Source: an uncultured Ruminococcus sp. (GTDB taxonomy: Bacteria > Bacillota > Clostridia > Oscillospirales > Ruminococcaceae). Taken from it: DNA of 18,749 bases. The stretch is taken from the NCBI GenBank assembly GCA_945876405.1, contig CAMCOJ010000004.1, positions 1 to 18,749 on the forward strand. The letters run 5' to 3'. This document shows positions 7,914 through 16,745 of this stretch, one piece after another; position 1 is the stretch's first letter, and each line of letters begins with the position of its first letter. The position numbers and the translations under genes are program-made. The notes under the pieces are model-generated. The model did not search any database. It worked only from the letters and a program-made list of their open reading frames with translations, and had not been told where the DNA came from.

Positions 7914-8531
7914 TCAGTCTATCTCTTCATCTGCTGAATATGAACGCGCTTCCTCAGCAGTTTCTTCAATTATCCTCCTTACCTCTTCAACCCCCTCAAA
8001 GGTCTGTGAAGAAAAAGGAATAACATGAATATCATCAAAATAAGGTATCGTTTCTGCAAATTCTGACATCATCTTTGCTCTGTTTGTCTTGTTAAGCTTA
8101 TCAGCCTTGGTAAGAATGATTACAAAAGGAAGTTCGGCATCGATAAGAAAGTTTATCATGTGGATATCGTCCTCAGAAGGAGCGTGACGCATATCAATAA
8201 GAAGAAATACCAGTTCAATATTCCTGTCGGCATTAAGATATCCTTCAATTAAATCAGCCCATCTTCTCTTTTCAGACTTTGCAACTTTTGCATAACCATA
8301 TCCCGGAAGGTCAACAAAGAATACATCCTCAAGCTTATAGAAATTTATTGTCGCCGTCTTCCCCGGAACAGAACTTACTCTGGCAAGTGATTTTCTGTTG
8401 AAAATCTTGTTTATCAGGGTTGACTTGCCGACATTTGAGCGTCCGGCAAAGACAATTTCAGTTGTCACAGATTCCGGAATCTGCGAAAACTGACCGTAGC
8501 ACGCATGGAATTCAGCCTTGTTATAGTTCAT
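7914..8531 (-). CDS. ysxC: Ribosome biogenesis GTPase YsxC/EngB
   Basis: A 205-aa GTPase of the TrmE-Era-EngA-YihA group, needed for late assembly of the 50S subunit. From the ATG at 8531: G1 GRSNVGKST (30-38), G2 KTAT (58-61), G3 DLPGYGYAKV (74-83), G4 TKAD (141-144, the family's usual form) and G5 FSSQ (173-176). I place the start at 8531 because AAAGGAG lies five bases upstream and the protein then begins MNYNKAEF, like its relatives. The frame stays open to 8585, but that extension has no such site and crosses a hairpin. The gene follows lon by 64 bases; this pairing is common in Bacillota. Confidence 0.95.
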   Translation of the reverse strand: MNYNKAEFHACYGQFSQIPESVTTEIVFAGRSNVGKSTLINKIFNRKSLARVSSVPGKTATINFYKLEDVFFVDLPGYGYAKVAKSEKRRWADLIEGYLNADRNIELVFLLIDMRHAPSEDDIHMINFLIDAELPFVIILTKADKLNKTNRAKMMSEFAETIPYFDDIHVIPFSSQTFEGVEEVRRIIEETAEEARSYSADEEID

Positions 8532-8536
8532 TTTTT

Positions 8537-8543
8537 CTCCTTT
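8537..8543 (-). promoter_or_regulatory. Ribosome binding site that sets the ysxC start
   Basis: Minus-strand AAAGGAG, five bases before the ATG at 8531. It excludes the longer frame that begins at 8585. Confidence 0.85.
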
Positions 8544-8551
8544 CATCACAC

Positions 8552-8584
8552 TGCCCTGCAGATTACTGTATATTCTGCAGGGCA
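8552..8584 (-). other. Hairpin in the lon-ysxC gap
   Basis: A perfect 10-bp GC-rich stem (TGCCCTGCAG with CTGCAGGGCA; an extra A-T pair closes the loop) lies 11 bases after the lon stop and just before the ysxC ribosome site. No T-tract follows in the minus direction, so it is not a standard terminator. It may protect lon mRNA or act as a processing site that sets lon and ysxC at different levels. Confidence 0.6.
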
Positions 8585-8595
8585 TAACTTTTTGT

Positions 8596-10941
8596 TTATT
8601 CTTTTACAAGGGCGTTGTCAAGTACGTCATCAAGTTTCTTTGCAAAAACAAATTCGATATTTTCCTTTACAACGTCATCAACTTCCTCAAGATCAGCCCT
8701 GTTCTTTTCAGGAATAATAACTTTCTTTATTCCTTCCTTGTACGCTGCCATTGTTTTTTCACGAAGTCCTCCGATAGGCAGTACTCTGCCGTGAAGCGTA
8801 ATTTCACCTGTCATAGCTACATCGCTTCTTACCTTTATTCCTGACAGAGCTGAAATGATAGCCGTAGCCATTGTGACACCTGCTGAAGGTCCGTCCTTCG
8901 GAACTGCTCCCTCAGGTGCGTGGATATGAATATCCTTGTTCTTATAGAATTCCCTGTCAATGGAATAACGGTCTGCAACACTTCTCGAATAGCTGACTGC
9001 AATCTTTGCACTTTCCTTCATCACATCACCAAGTGAGCCTGTAACTTCTATATTACCCTTTCCGTCAAATACGGCAACTTCAAGTGGCATTAGTACTCCG
9101 CCGGCTGAAGTCCACGCAAGACCGTTTACAAGGCCTGTTTCATCAAACTCAGATACTGTGTCAGGAAGATATTTTTCCGGTCCGAGATATGCGCTGATAT
9201 TCTTCTCATTAAAATTAATCTTTTCTGAGTTTCCGTACACTATCTCTTTTGCTGTCTTGCGGCAGAGCGAACCGATATTTCTCTCAAGATTACGTACTCC
9301 GGCTTCCCTGGTGTATGAATCTATAAGTCTGTAAATACCCTTGTCATTTATCTTCATCTGTGCGGCTTTCAGTCCGTGCTTTTTCAGCTGTTTTGGAATA
9401 AGATGTTCCTTTGCAATATGGAACTTTTCTTCTCTTGTATAGCTTGTTATCTCAATAACTTCCATACGGTCAAGAAGAGGAGCCGGTATGGTTGAAGTTG
9501 TATTTGCTGTGGTTATAAACATAACTTTGCTCAGATCAAACGGAACTTCCGTATAGTGATCCCTGAACTCTTTGTTCTGCTCACTGTCAAGAACCTCAAG
9601 CATTGCAGCGGAAGGGTCCCCTCTGAAGTCGTTACTCATCTTGTCAATCTCATCAAAAAGAATCAGAGGATTCTTTGTTCCCGCCTGTATCATGGCATTT
9701 ATTATACGTCCTGGCATAGCTCCGACATAGGTTTTTCTGTGTCCTCTGATATCAGATTCGTCCCTTACACCGCCCAGTGATACACGAACGTATTCTCTTC
9801 CCAGTGCACGGGCAATTGATTTTCCTATAGATGTTTTACCTACACCAGGAGGTCCGACAAGACATATAATCTGTCCTGTAACATCAGGATTTATCGCGTG
9901 AACAGCAATACTTTCAAGAATTCTTTCCTTGACCTTTTTCAAACCGAAATGGTCTTTGTTGAGTATGGTTTCAGCTTTCTTTATACTTACTTTACCCTTG
10001 CTTTCTTTATTCCACGGAAGTTCAAGTATAGTATCAAGATAATTCTTTATAACAAATGCTTCCTGTGATGAACCCGGTATTCCTCTGAGCCTGTCCGCCT
10101 CGCGGCACAGCTTTTCCGTTGTCTTTTCATCAAGGTTAAGAGCAAGAATTTTTGCTCTGTAATCTTCTTCATCAGCTGATTCATCAAGCTGTGATGATAT
10201 TACTCTCATCTGCTCTCTGAGAATCATATCACGCTGATTTTTATTGATGCTGTCCTTGACCTGCGAATGAATATCACTCTCTATCTCCAGTACTTCCGTT
10301 TCCTTTACAAGAACGGAAAGAAGTGAAGCAAGTCTTGACATTATATCATTCTGTTCAAGAAGTATCTGCTTGTCGGCAAACTGAAAATCCGCATTGAATA
10401 CGATATTTTCAAAAAGCTTCTCCGGATCATCCTGACAGAGTATCGATGCTGCAAGTTCACGCGGCATACGCGGAAGCAATTCAGAATAATTTTCAAAAGC
10501 ATCTCTGACTGAACGTGTCATTGCCTCTATCTCAGCTGCACTTGCTTTGCAGCGTCTGTTACTGTTTATTTCTTTTATTGCTGCCTCACAATAAGGATTT
10601 TCTGTATCTTCTGAATCATCAAGTTCCACAAGTTTTGCCTTGCTTATACCCTCAACAAGAACTCTCAGCATATCATCAGGAGTTCTGAGAACCTGTCTTA
10701 TCTCAGCAAGTACACCTATACTGTATAAATCCTCTTTTTTTATATCTTCTGCAAAAACGTCCCTCTGTGTGACGATAAATATTTTTCTGTCTTTTGAAAG
10801 CGCTTCTTTTACAGCGTTTACGGATTTTTCTCTTAAAACATCGAAGTGGACAACCATCTTCGGAAATGCAACTACGCCTCTTAGCGGAATAACCGGGTAA
10901 ATCCCGTAATTTTCTTTATATTCAGCTTTTATAATATCCAC
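8596..10941 (-). CDS. lon: ATP-dependent protease Lon (La)
   Basis: Cytoplasmic AAA+ serine protease that unfolds and degrades damaged or regulatory proteins. The 781-aa chain has the N-terminal substrate domain (about 15-210, beginning [20 protein letters not shown]), a coiled linker, Walker A GPPGVGKT (363-370), Walker B LILFDEID (426-433) and the protease domain with catalytic S686 (PKDGPSAG) and K729 (GGLREKT). The 43-residue Ser-Lys spacing matches E. coli Lon. The start is unusual: the only standard codon that keeps the domain whole is GTG at 10941, which directly abuts its AAGAGG site, and the promoter leaves a leader of only about 17 bases. It is probably first in an operon with ysxC and the GNAT gene. 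Confidence 0.97.
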   Translation of the reverse strand: MDIIKAEYKENYGIYPVIPLRGVVAFPKMVVHFDVLREKSVNAVKEALSKDRKIFIVTQRDVFAEDIKKEDLYSIGVLAEIRQVLRTPDDMLRVLVEGISKAKLVELDDSEDTENPYCEAAIKEINSNRRCKASAAEIEAMTRSVRDAFENYSELLPRMPRELAASILCQDDPEKLFENIVFNADFQFADKQILLEQNDIMSRLASLLSVLVKETEVLEIESDIHSQVKDSINKNQRDMILREQMRVISSQLDESADEEDYRAKILALNLDEKTTEKLCREADRLRGIPGSSQEAFVIKNYLDTILELPWNKESKGKVSIKKAETILNKDHFGLKKVKERILESIAVHAINPDVTGQIICLVGPPGVGKTSIGKSIARALGREYVRVSLGGVRDESDIRGHRKTYVGAMPGRIINAMIQAGTKNPLILFDEIDKMSNDFRGDPSAAMLEVLDSEQNKEFRDHYTEVPFDLSKVMFITTANTTSTIPAPLLDRMEVIEITSYTREEKFHIAKEHLIPKQLKKHGLKAAQMKINDKGIYRLIDSYTREAGVRNLERNIGSLCRKTAKEIVYGNSEKINFNEKNISAYLGPEKYLPDTVSEFDETGLVNGLAWTSAGGVLMPLEVAVFDGKGNIEVTGSLGDVMKESAKIAVSYSRSVADRYSIDREFYKNKDIHIHAPEGAVPKDGPSAGVTMATAIISALSGIKVRSDVAMTGEITLHGRVLPIGGLREKTMAAYKEGIKKVIIPEKNRADLEEVDDVVKENIEFVFAKKLDDVLDNALVKE

Positions 10942-10964
10942 CCTCTTAACGATATAGTATTATT

Positions 10965-10993
10965 ATTATAATACACTTCTGAACTTTTTTCAA
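10965..10993 (-). promoter_or_regulatory. Sigma-A promoter of lon
   Basis: Minus-strand TTGAAA (10993-10988), a 17-base spacer and TATAAT (10970-10965). The -35 box lies just after the T-run of the clpX terminator. I see no CIRCE (TTAGCACTC inverted repeat) or CtsR-type direct repeat here. Confidence 0.8.
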
Positions 10994-11002
10994 GTAAAAA
11001 AC

Positions 11003-11037
11003 TTTCCCTCCCGAAAAAACATAAAACGGGAGGGAAA
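11003..11037 (-). terminator. Rho-independent terminator of the tig-clpP-clpX unit
   Basis: An 11-bp perfect stem (TTTCCCTCCCG with CGGGAGGGAAA, 13-base loop) begins four bases after the clpX stop. On the minus strand GTTTTTT follows it. This is a strong, classical intrinsic terminator. Confidence 0.92.
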
Positions 11038-11041
11038 ATGT

Positions 11042-12313
11042 CTATTTCTTAATAGCCTTCTTCAGTTTGCCTGTATCAGATTTAAGCAGCGGCTTTGCAC
11101 CTTCCGTTACACATTCTTTGGTAACAGTTACTTTTCTGATATCATTTGATGGTGCTTCATACATTGTTTCCATGAGTATTCCCTCAACAATCGCACGAAG
11201 TCCTCTTGCTCCTGTCTTCTGTGAAATTGCTTTTTTAGCAATCTCAGCAAGAGCATCTTCTTCTATCTCGAATTCGATGTTATCATAGTCAAAAAGTTTC
11301 TCATACTGCTTTATCAGGGCATTTTTCGGTTCAGTAAGAATCTTCACAAGTGCTTTTTCATCAAGTTCATCAAGAACTGTTATAAGCGGAAGACGACCAA
11401 CAAGCTCCGGTACAATGCCATACTTTACAAGATCCTGAGGAATAACCTTTTTGAAGATATTATTCATCTCTTCCTTGTCAGAAAGTATATCCGAGCCAAA
11501 TCCTATTGACTTGTGCTTTGTTCTCTTTATAATAGCCTGTTCCAGTCCGTCAAATGCACCGCCACAGATGAAAAGAATATTTTTGGTGTCTATATGAATA
11601 AACTCCTGATTAGGGTGTTTTCTGCCACCCTGAGGAGGTACATTTGAAACTGTACCTTCAATAATCTTAAGAAGAGCCTGCTGAACACCCTCTCCGCTTA
11701 CATCTCTTGTAATAGAAGTATTTTCAGACTTTCTTGCAATCTTGTCTATCTCGTCAATATAGATTATTCCGCGTTCCGCAGCCTTTATATCAAAGTTTGC
11801 TGCCTGAATAAGACGCAGAAGAACATTTTCAACATCATCTCCGACATATCCGGCTTCAGTAATAGTAGTTGCGTCAGCTATCGCAAACGGAACATCAAGA
11901 GTTCTTGCAAGAGTCTGTGCAAGAAGAGTTTTTCCCACACCTGTAGGTCCAAGAAGAAGTACATTACTCTTCTGAATCTCAACATCATCTCCTGCATCAT
12001 TGCTCATAAGACGCTTATAATGGTTATAAACAGAAACAGAAAGAGCAATTTTCGCAGAATCCTGACCAATTACATACTGGTCAAGTACTTTTTTTATTTC
12101 AACCGGTTTCTTCAGCTTTATTGAGAAATCAGAGTTCTTTTTAGCTGTTTTTGTCTTTGGCTTTTCTTTTTCCTTTTCAGCAGGACCGGCTATAATGCTG
12201 TAACAGTACATTACGCATTCATCGCAGATATTGGTATCACCCGATGAGAACATGCTCTGCACACGATTCTCGCCTTTTCCGCAGAAATTACAGGTTTTGA
12301 ATCCGTTGTCCAT
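11042..12313 (-). CDS. clpX: ATP-dependent Clp protease ATPase subunit ClpX
   Basis: AAA+ unfoldase that feeds tagged or specific substrates into ClpP. The 423-aa product has the N-terminal zinc-binding domain (C8, C11, C30, C33), Walker A GPTGVGKT (122-129), the GYVG pore loop (155-158), Walker B IIYIDEID (183-190), the RKH loop (231-233) and the IGF loop (270-272) that docks on ClpP. Together these support a functional ClpXP partner. Lysine-rich low-complexity sequence joins the zinc domain to the ATPase (about 45-60). The ATG at 12313 is 12 bases after the clpP stop, with GGTTGGTG as a modest ribosome site, so the two are surely cotranscribed. A strong terminator follows. Confidence 0.98.
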   Translation of the reverse strand: MDNGFKTCNFCGKGENRVQSMFSSGDTNICDECVMYCYSIIAGPAEKEKEKPKTKTAKKNSDFSIKLKKPVEIKKVLDQYVIGQDSAKIALSVSVYNHYKRLMSNDAGDDVEIQKSNVLLLGPTGVGKTLLAQTLARTLDVPFAIADATTITEAGYVGDDVENVLLRLIQAANFDIKAAERGIIYIDEIDKIARKSENTSITRDVSGEGVQQALLKIIEGTVSNVPPQGGRKHPNQEFIHIDTKNILFICGGAFDGLEQAIIKRTKHKSIGFGSDILSDKEEMNNIFKKVIPQDLVKYGIVPELVGRLPLITVLDELDEKALVKILTEPKNALIKQYEKLFDYDNIEFEIEEDALAEIAKKAISQKTGARGLRAIVEGILMETMYEAPSNDIRKVTVTKECVTEGAKPLLKSDTGKLKKAIKK

Positions 12314-12325
12314 ATTTCACCAACC

Positions 12326-12913
12326 TTATCTCTTTTCAACTACCTTATCAATAAGACCATATTCACGAGCTTCTTCAGCTGACATAAAGTTATCACGTTC
12401 CGTATCATTCTGAATTGTCTCAAGAGGCTTACCTGTATTTTCAGCAAGCATTCTGTTAAGCTTATCTTTCATCTTGAGAATTCTGTCTGTGTGAATCTTC
12501 ATATCTGTTGCCTGAGTATGTCCTCCGATACCACCAAGTGGCTGATGAATCATTACTTCGCTGTTAGGGAGAGCATATCTCTTGCCCTTCTGTCCGCATG
12601 AAAGAATAAACGCACCCATTGATGCGGCCATACCGATACAGATTGTTGATACATCGCACTTGATATAGTTCATTGTGTCAACTATTGCCATTCCGGCTGT
12701 TACAGATCCACCCGGGCTGTTTATATAGAGATTGATATCCTTTTCCGGATCCTGACTCTCAAGATAAAGAAGCTGAGCAACAACAAGGCTTGCTGTAGTG
12801 TCATTCACTTCCTCGGAAAGCATGATGATACGATCATTGAGAAGTCTCGAAAAAATATCGTATGAGCGCTCTCCGCGGCTTGTCTGTTCAACAACATAAG
12901 GTACAAAACTCAT
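12326..12913 (-). CDS. clpP: ATP-dependent Clp protease proteolytic subunit ClpP
   Basis: Serine peptidase that forms the double heptameric ring of ClpXP. The 195-aa sequence has S98 (AASMGAF), H123 (MIHQPLGG) and D174 (TERDNF) as the catalytic triad, and the SPGG oxyanion region (66-69). The N-terminus ([16 protein letters not shown]) matches family members without a long propeptide. Compared with Bacillus and Staphylococcus ClpP, as I recall them, there are two extra residues at the start of the handle region ([11 protein letters not shown], 127-137), which moves the Asp from 172 to 174. The ATG at 12913 follows AAAGGAAG at about eight bases. It lies 134 bases downstream of tig and 12 upstream of clpX. 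Confidence 0.98.
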   Translation of the reverse strand: MSFVPYVVEQTSRGERSYDIFSRLLNDRIIMLSEEVNDTTASLVVAQLLYLESQDPEKDINLYINSPGGSVTAGMAIVDTMNYIKCDVSTICIGMAASMGAFILSCGQKGKRYALPNSEVMIHQPLGGIGGHTQATDMKIHTDRILKMKDKLNRMLAENTGKPLETIQNDTERDNFMSAEEAREYGLIDKVVEKR

Positions 12914-12985
12914 AATTCAATCTTCCTTTCATTTTGCAATGAATAATAATCCATGAGAAAATATATCTTCTCAATATGCAACATT

Positions 12986-13018
12986 CTCCTGCCGCTGACA
13001 ATGCGACAGCAACAGGAG
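12986..13018 (-). other. Hairpin in the tig-clpP gap
   Basis: A 12-bp stem (CTCCTG with CAGGAG outside; TTGCTG with CAGCGG inside, two G-U pairs on the minus-strand RNA) encloses a 9-base loop. No T-run follows, so read-through from tig into clpP is likely. A smaller 6-bp stem (TGAGAA/TTCTCA, 12954-12973) lies between it and clpP. The pair may be a processing or attenuation site. Confidence 0.55.
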
Positions 13019-13047
13019 TATGTACAGGTTATATTATTTTTTTCAGA

Positions 13048-14364
13048 TTATTCAGCAGTTTCTTCTTTCTTTTCAGCAAGTGAGTTATCTACAACTGCAT
13101 TTTCCTTAATCATATCAACAGCCTTTGTAACCTGAAGATCCATTCTGTAGTCATCTTCGCTGAATACTCTCTTAACAACTTCAATGCTTACGTTGTTGTT
13201 TTCAGCAATCTTTGCAAGACCTTCTTCAACTTCTGAATCTTCTACTGTGATATTTTCCTTAGCTACTATGCTTTCAAGAGCAAGTCTTAACTTAACTTCA
13301 TTAACAGCTCTGTCTCTGTAGGAATCTCTGAGTTCCTCAAGATCCATTCCTGTGTACTGGAAGTAGAGATCAAGTGACATCTGGTTCTGTGCAAGACGTG
13401 ATTCGAACTCAGCTACATCTCTGTCGATTCTCTGTTCATACATGCAGGCAGGAATCTCTCCTTCAAGGCTGTTGATGATTGTTTCGAAAAGATAGTTTTC
13501 AAACTGTGCTTCTGCTCTCTTTTCAGCACCTTCTTCAAGGTTCTTCTTTACTGATTCCTTGTATTCATCAACTGTTTCAAATTCTGAGATATCCTTTACG
13601 AATTCATCATCAAATTCAGGAAGTTCCTGAGTCTTGATTTCCTTAAGGCTGACTTTGAAAGTTGTCTTCTGACCAGCAAGGTCTTTCATCTGGTAATCTT
13701 CAGGGAATGTTACCTCAATCTCAAAGTCTTCGCCTGTCTTGTGACCAACAATCTGATCTTCAAATCCAGGGATAAACTGACCGCTGCCAAGTGTAAGAGG
13801 ATAGTTTTCACCCTTGCCACCGTCAAAAGCAACACCGTCCTTGAATCCTTCGAAGTCAATTGTTACTTCATCTTCAAGCTGAGCTGCTCTGTCTTCAACA
13901 GTAATGATTCTTGCCTGTCTCTTTCTTGCTGCTTCAATCTGCTCGTTAATAACTTCATCTGTTACAGCATCAATTACCTTAGGAGCCTTGAGTCCCTTGT
14001 ATTCAGGAACATTTACTTCAGGCTTGGTTGTGCATACTGCCTTGAGAACAGCACCTTCAGCCTTTGAAGCTGAAACAACCTCAACCTGTGGTCTGTCAAC
14101 GAGTTCGAGCTTTGTTTCTTCAATAGCAGCTGTGATCTCATTCGGGAGAAGATCATTAATTGCTGTGTCGAAGAACACTTCTTCACCGTAGAACTTTTCG
14201 ATTACAGACATAGGAGCCTTGCCTTTTCTGAATCCCTTGATCTGAATCTGGTTCTTTTCTTTTTTATAGGCATTTAAAACTGCCTTGTTAAAGTCTTCTG
14301 CGCTTATTTCAAGTATTAATTCATGTGTATTAACTGACACATTTGCTGATGATTTTAAACTCAT
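13048..14364 (-). CDS. tig: Trigger factor, ribosome-associated chaperone
   Basis: Chaperone and peptidyl-prolyl isomerase that binds at the ribosome exit tunnel and shields emerging chains. The 438-aa protein has the three usual parts: the N-terminal ribosome-binding domain with GFRKGKAP (44-51), an FKBP-type isomerase domain (about 145-235, containing TIDFEGFKDG and LGSGQFIPGFEDQIVG) and a long helical C-terminal chaperone domain. I start it at the ATG at 14364, where GGAGG lies nine bases upstream and the protein begins MSLKSSANVSV. The frame is open to 14397, but that extension has no supporting site. An extended -10 promoter lies upstream. The order tig-clpP-clpX is widespread in bacteria. 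Confidence 0.97.
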   Translation of the reverse strand: MSLKSSANVSVNTHELILEISAEDFNKAVLNAYKKEKNQIQIKGFRKGKAPMSVIEKFYGEEVFFDTAINDLLPNEITAAIEETKLELVDRPQVEVVSASKAEGAVLKAVCTTKPEVNVPEYKGLKAPKVIDAVTDEVINEQIEAARKRQARIITVEDRAAQLEDEVTIDFEGFKDGVAFDGGKGENYPLTLGSGQFIPGFEDQIVGHKTGEDFEIEVTFPEDYQMKDLAGQKTTFKVSLKEIKTQELPEFDDEFVKDISEFETVDEYKESVKKNLEEGAEKRAEAQFENYLFETIINSLEGEIPACMYEQRIDRDVAEFESRLAQNQMSLDLYFQYTGMDLEELRDSYRDRAVNEVKLRLALESIVAKENITVEDSEVEEGLAKIAENNNVSIEVVKRVFSEDDYRMDLQVTKAVDMIKENAVVDNSLAEKKEETAE

Positions 14365-14373
14365 TTTTAACGT

Positions 14374-14378
14374 CCTCC
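14374..14378 (-). promoter_or_regulatory. Ribosome binding site that sets the tig start
   Basis: Minus-strand GGAGG, nine bases before the ATG at 14364. It argues against the 11-codon longer frame starting at 14397. Confidence 0.85.
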
Positions 14379-14404
14379 ATTTATTATTAAACAACATCGT
14401 TTCT

Positions 14405-14413
14405 ATTATATCA
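14405..14413 (-). promoter_or_regulatory. Extended -10 promoter of tig
   Basis: Minus-strand TGATATAAT (14413-14405). The -35 region at 17 bases spacing is poor (TAGCAA), so the TG motif probably compensates. It likely drives tig-clpP-clpX. Confidence 0.6.
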
Positions 14414-14438
14414 TATTAAAAATATTATTGCTATATTC

Positions 14439-14455
14439 CGTAGAATTGTTCTACG
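14439..14455. other. Small hairpin between metallophosphoesterase and tig
   Basis: CGTAGAA and TTCTACG form a 7-bp stem with a TTG loop, followed by TTTTT on the plus strand only. In the direction of the genes (minus) the A-run precedes the stem and no T-run follows, so termination there is doubtful. Confidence 0.4.
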
Positions 14456-14467
14456 TTTTTAACAAAG

Positions 14468-15157
14468 TCACATAATTTTAAGCGGCATAAATTTGAGATA
14501 ATCACCAGAAATCATCGTATATTCTATGCCGTCATGCAGACCTGTTACTGCATTTTTCTGACTGTAGCCGTGTATATGACCGTAATAGCATTTTTTTATA
14601 CTGTATCTGTACAGAACATCGAGTATATCATAGTTGCAGAACGAGCCGTATACCGGCGGATAGTGCATGAACACAATTGGTTCAAGTCCTTTTGAAACTG
14701 CGTCCTTTATCGACACTTCAAGGCGCTGAACTTCACGGAACATAACCCTCTCATCTTCAGTATCCTCTCCTGTACTGACCCAGCCCCGCGTTCCGCATAT
14801 TCCGTAGCTGTCGTATCTGTAACAGTTGTTGAACAGAATATCTATTGTACTGAAATTATTCTCCTTAAGGTAACGTTCCATTTTGGCCATGGTAGACCAC
14901 CAGTAATCGTGATTTCCCTTGAGAATTATCTTCCTGCCTGGAAGACCGTCCACAAACTCAAAATCCCTGTAAGCATTCTGAAGTTTCATAGCCCAGGAAG
15001 TATCACCTGCAAGAACAACAGTATCTTCATCGCTAATGGTATTTTTCCAGTTTGCTTCAAGTTTTTCAGTATAACCTTCCCAGCCGCTGAAAATATCCAT
15101 AGGCTTAAACTGGTCTCCGAAAGACAGGTGAAGGTCTCCGATTGCAAAAAGTGCCAC
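14468..15157 (-). CDS. Calcineurin-like metallophosphoesterase
   Basis: A 229-aa binuclear metal phosphoesterase of the calcineurin-like fold. The metal ligands are in the usual order: D8 and H10 (GDLHLS), D52 (GDTSW), N82-H83 (GNHDYWW), H165 (FMHYPPVYG), and H194 and H196 (GHIHGY). Substrates in this fold range from nucleotides to phosphoproteins; nothing here fixes which. It lacks a signal peptide and membrane segments. The start is a GTG at 15157 with GGAG about ten bases upstream, 22 bases after the thrC stop, so it is probably cotranscribed with thrC. I know of no functional link to threonine synthesis. Confidence 0.9.
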   Translation of the reverse strand: MALFAIGDLHLSFGDQFKPMDIFSGWEGYTEKLEANWKNTISDEDTVVLAGDTSWAMKLQNAYRDFEFVDGLPGRKIILKGNHDYWWSTMAKMERYLKENNFSTIDILFNNCYRYDSYGICGTRGWVSTGEDTEDERVMFREVQRLEVSIKDAVSKGLEPIVFMHYPPVYGSFCNYDILDVLYRYSIKKCYYGHIHGYSQKNAVTGLHDGIEYTMISGDYLKFMPLKIM

Positions 15158-15179
15158 TTAGATTTTTCTCCGTTATAAT

Positions 15180-16676
15180 TTACTTTATATTAAGTGACTT
15201 CATTACAAAATCAGACATCTCTTCCTTGTCGATTGAACCGGTGAATCTTACCGGCTTGTTCTTAAGGTCAGCCAGTGATTCAGGAACAGCAATATCTGAA
15301 AGTTCTGCAATTCTGTCAACAAGTGCATACTCATCATCGGAGCTGAAATCAGGGCTGATTGCTTCAAGAACACTTGAGCTGAACTTGTACGGGCTTGCAG
15401 TTGATGCAATGATTGTTCTTGCAGTATCTCCGGTAGCCCTGCGGTAATCTTCATAAACCTTTACGGCAACTGCTGTATGAGTATCACATACATATGAATA
15501 CTTGTCATAAATATTTTTGATAGTAGCCTTTGTTTCACTGTCGTCACAGAATCCGGCATAGAATTCTTCTGAAAGCTTTGCCTTGATATCATCTGTTACT
15601 TCATATCTGCCTTCTTCTGAAAGGGCTGTGAACCATTCCCTGATCTGAGCGTCATTTTCTCCGCTGAGCATGTAGAGAAGTCTTTCAAGGTTACTTGAAA
15701 TGAGGATATCCATTGAAGGTGAACATGTAGCGTAGAACTTTCTGTTTCTGTCATAAACACCTGTGTTTATGAAGTCTGTAAGAACATTGTTTATATTTGA
15801 AGCACAGATAAGTTTTCCGAGAGGGAGACCCATCTTCTTTGCATAATATGCAGCAAGTATATTTCCGAAGTTACCTGTCGGAACAACCACGTTAAGCTTA
15901 TCTCCAGGTTCAATCTCACCGTCTGCAGCAAGCGATGCATACGCAGAAATGTAGTAAACCACCTGAGGAACCAGACGACCCCAGTTGATTGAGTTTGCAC
16001 TTGAGAACATAAGCTTGTTTTCTTCAAGAGCCTTCTTTACTTCATCATCTGTAAAAATCTTCTTGACACCGCTCTGACAGTCATCAAAGTTACCCTTGAT
16101 TGCACAAACGCCTACGTTTGAACCTTCCTGTGTTGTCATCTGACGCTTCTGCATTGAACTTACACCGTTTTCAGGGTAGAAAACCATAATCTGTGTGCCT
16201 TCAACATCCTTAAAGCCTTCAAGAGCAGCCTTGCCTGTGTCGCCTGAAGTAGCAACAAGTATTACTATTTTTTTGTCTATTTTGAGTTTCTTTGCTGAAG
16301 TAGTAAGGAAATACGGAAGAATCTGGAGTGCCATATCCTTAAATGCACATGTAGGGCCATGCCAGAGTTCGAGCATGTATGTGCCGTCAAAAAGATGAGC
16401 TATCTCAGCAATGTTTTCTGTTTCAAAATTCTTAGTGTTATATGCATTATCAGTACAATAACGGATTTCAGCATCAGTAAAATCAGTGAGGAACTTTCTG
16501 AAAATATAAGCTGCTCTTTCTGAATAGCTGAGTCCGGAAATATGCTTTACCTCATCGAGTGTCAGTGAAGGAATGGACTCCGGAACAAAAAGACCGCCGT
16601 CTTCAGAAATTCCCTGTGAAATTGCCTGAGCACTGTCAACCTTTAAATTACTGTTTCTTGTACTTTTATAAAACAT
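15180..16676 (-). CDS. thrC: Threonine synthase
   Basis: PLP-dependent lyase that converts O-phosphohomoserine to threonine and phosphate, the last step of threonine biosynthesis. The 498-aa protein opens with the family's MFYKSTRNSN-like start and QGISEDGGLFVPE. It has the PLP Schiff-base lysine K113 in LWHGPTCAFKDMALQ, the SGDTGKAAL phosphate region (about 154-162) and the glycine-rich VVPTGNFGNILAAYYAKK segment. The length fits the longer (class I type) bacterial threonine synthases. The ATG at 16676 follows GGAG at seven bases. The 69-base gap from yraN contains a hairpin; I see no T-box or other amino acid riboswitch and only weak promoter-like sequence, so it may be read from the upstream operon. 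Confidence 0.97.
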   Translation of the reverse strand: MFYKSTRNSNLKVDSAQAISQGISEDGGLFVPESIPSLTLDEVKHISGLSYSERAAYIFRKFLTDFTDAEIRYCTDNAYNTKNFETENIAEIAHLFDGTYMLELWHGPTCAFKDMALQILPYFLTTSAKKLKIDKKIVILVATSGDTGKAALEGFKDVEGTQIMVFYPENGVSSMQKRQMTTQEGSNVGVCAIKGNFDDCQSGVKKIFTDDEVKKALEENKLMFSSANSINWGRLVPQVVYYISAYASLAADGEIEPGDKLNVVVPTGNFGNILAAYYAKKMGLPLGKLICASNINNVLTDFINTGVYDRNRKFYATCSPSMDILISSNLERLLYMLSGENDAQIREWFTALSEEGRYEVTDDIKAKLSEEFYAGFCDDSETKATIKNIYDKYSYVCDTHTAVAVKVYEDYRRATGDTARTIIASTASPYKFSSSVLEAISPDFSSDDEYALVDRIAELSDIAVPESLADLKNKPVRFTGSIDKEEMSDFVMKSLNIK

Positions 16677-16710
16677 AAATACGCTCCGTTTCTCCGCAGA
16701 TATTATTAGC

Positions 16711-16741
16711 GTGATTTTTACTCTGCAGTAATAAAAATCAC
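16711..16741 (-). other. Hairpin between yraN and thrC
   Basis: GTGATTTTTA and TAAAAATCAC form a perfect 10-bp stem with an 11-base loop, starting four bases after the yraN stop. The T-rich arm is on the 5' side in the minus direction and no T-run follows, so terminator function is uncertain. It could reduce read-through from the lepB-yraN genes into thrC. Confidence 0.45.
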
Positions 16742-16745
16742 CGTA

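Noticed and set aside
8532..8585. Upstream extension of ysxC by 18 codons
   Set aside because: The ATG at 8531 has a perfect ribosome site and the normal family N-terminus; the extension runs through the lon-ysxC hairpin.
14439..14455. Terminator for the metallophosphoesterase gene
   Set aside because: The T-run is on the wrong side for minus-strand transcription, so I list it only as a hairpin.
16677..16745. Possible T-box or other riboswitch leader for thrC
   Set aside because: The gap is only 69 bases, with one simple hairpin and no T-box sequence or terminator/antiterminator pair.
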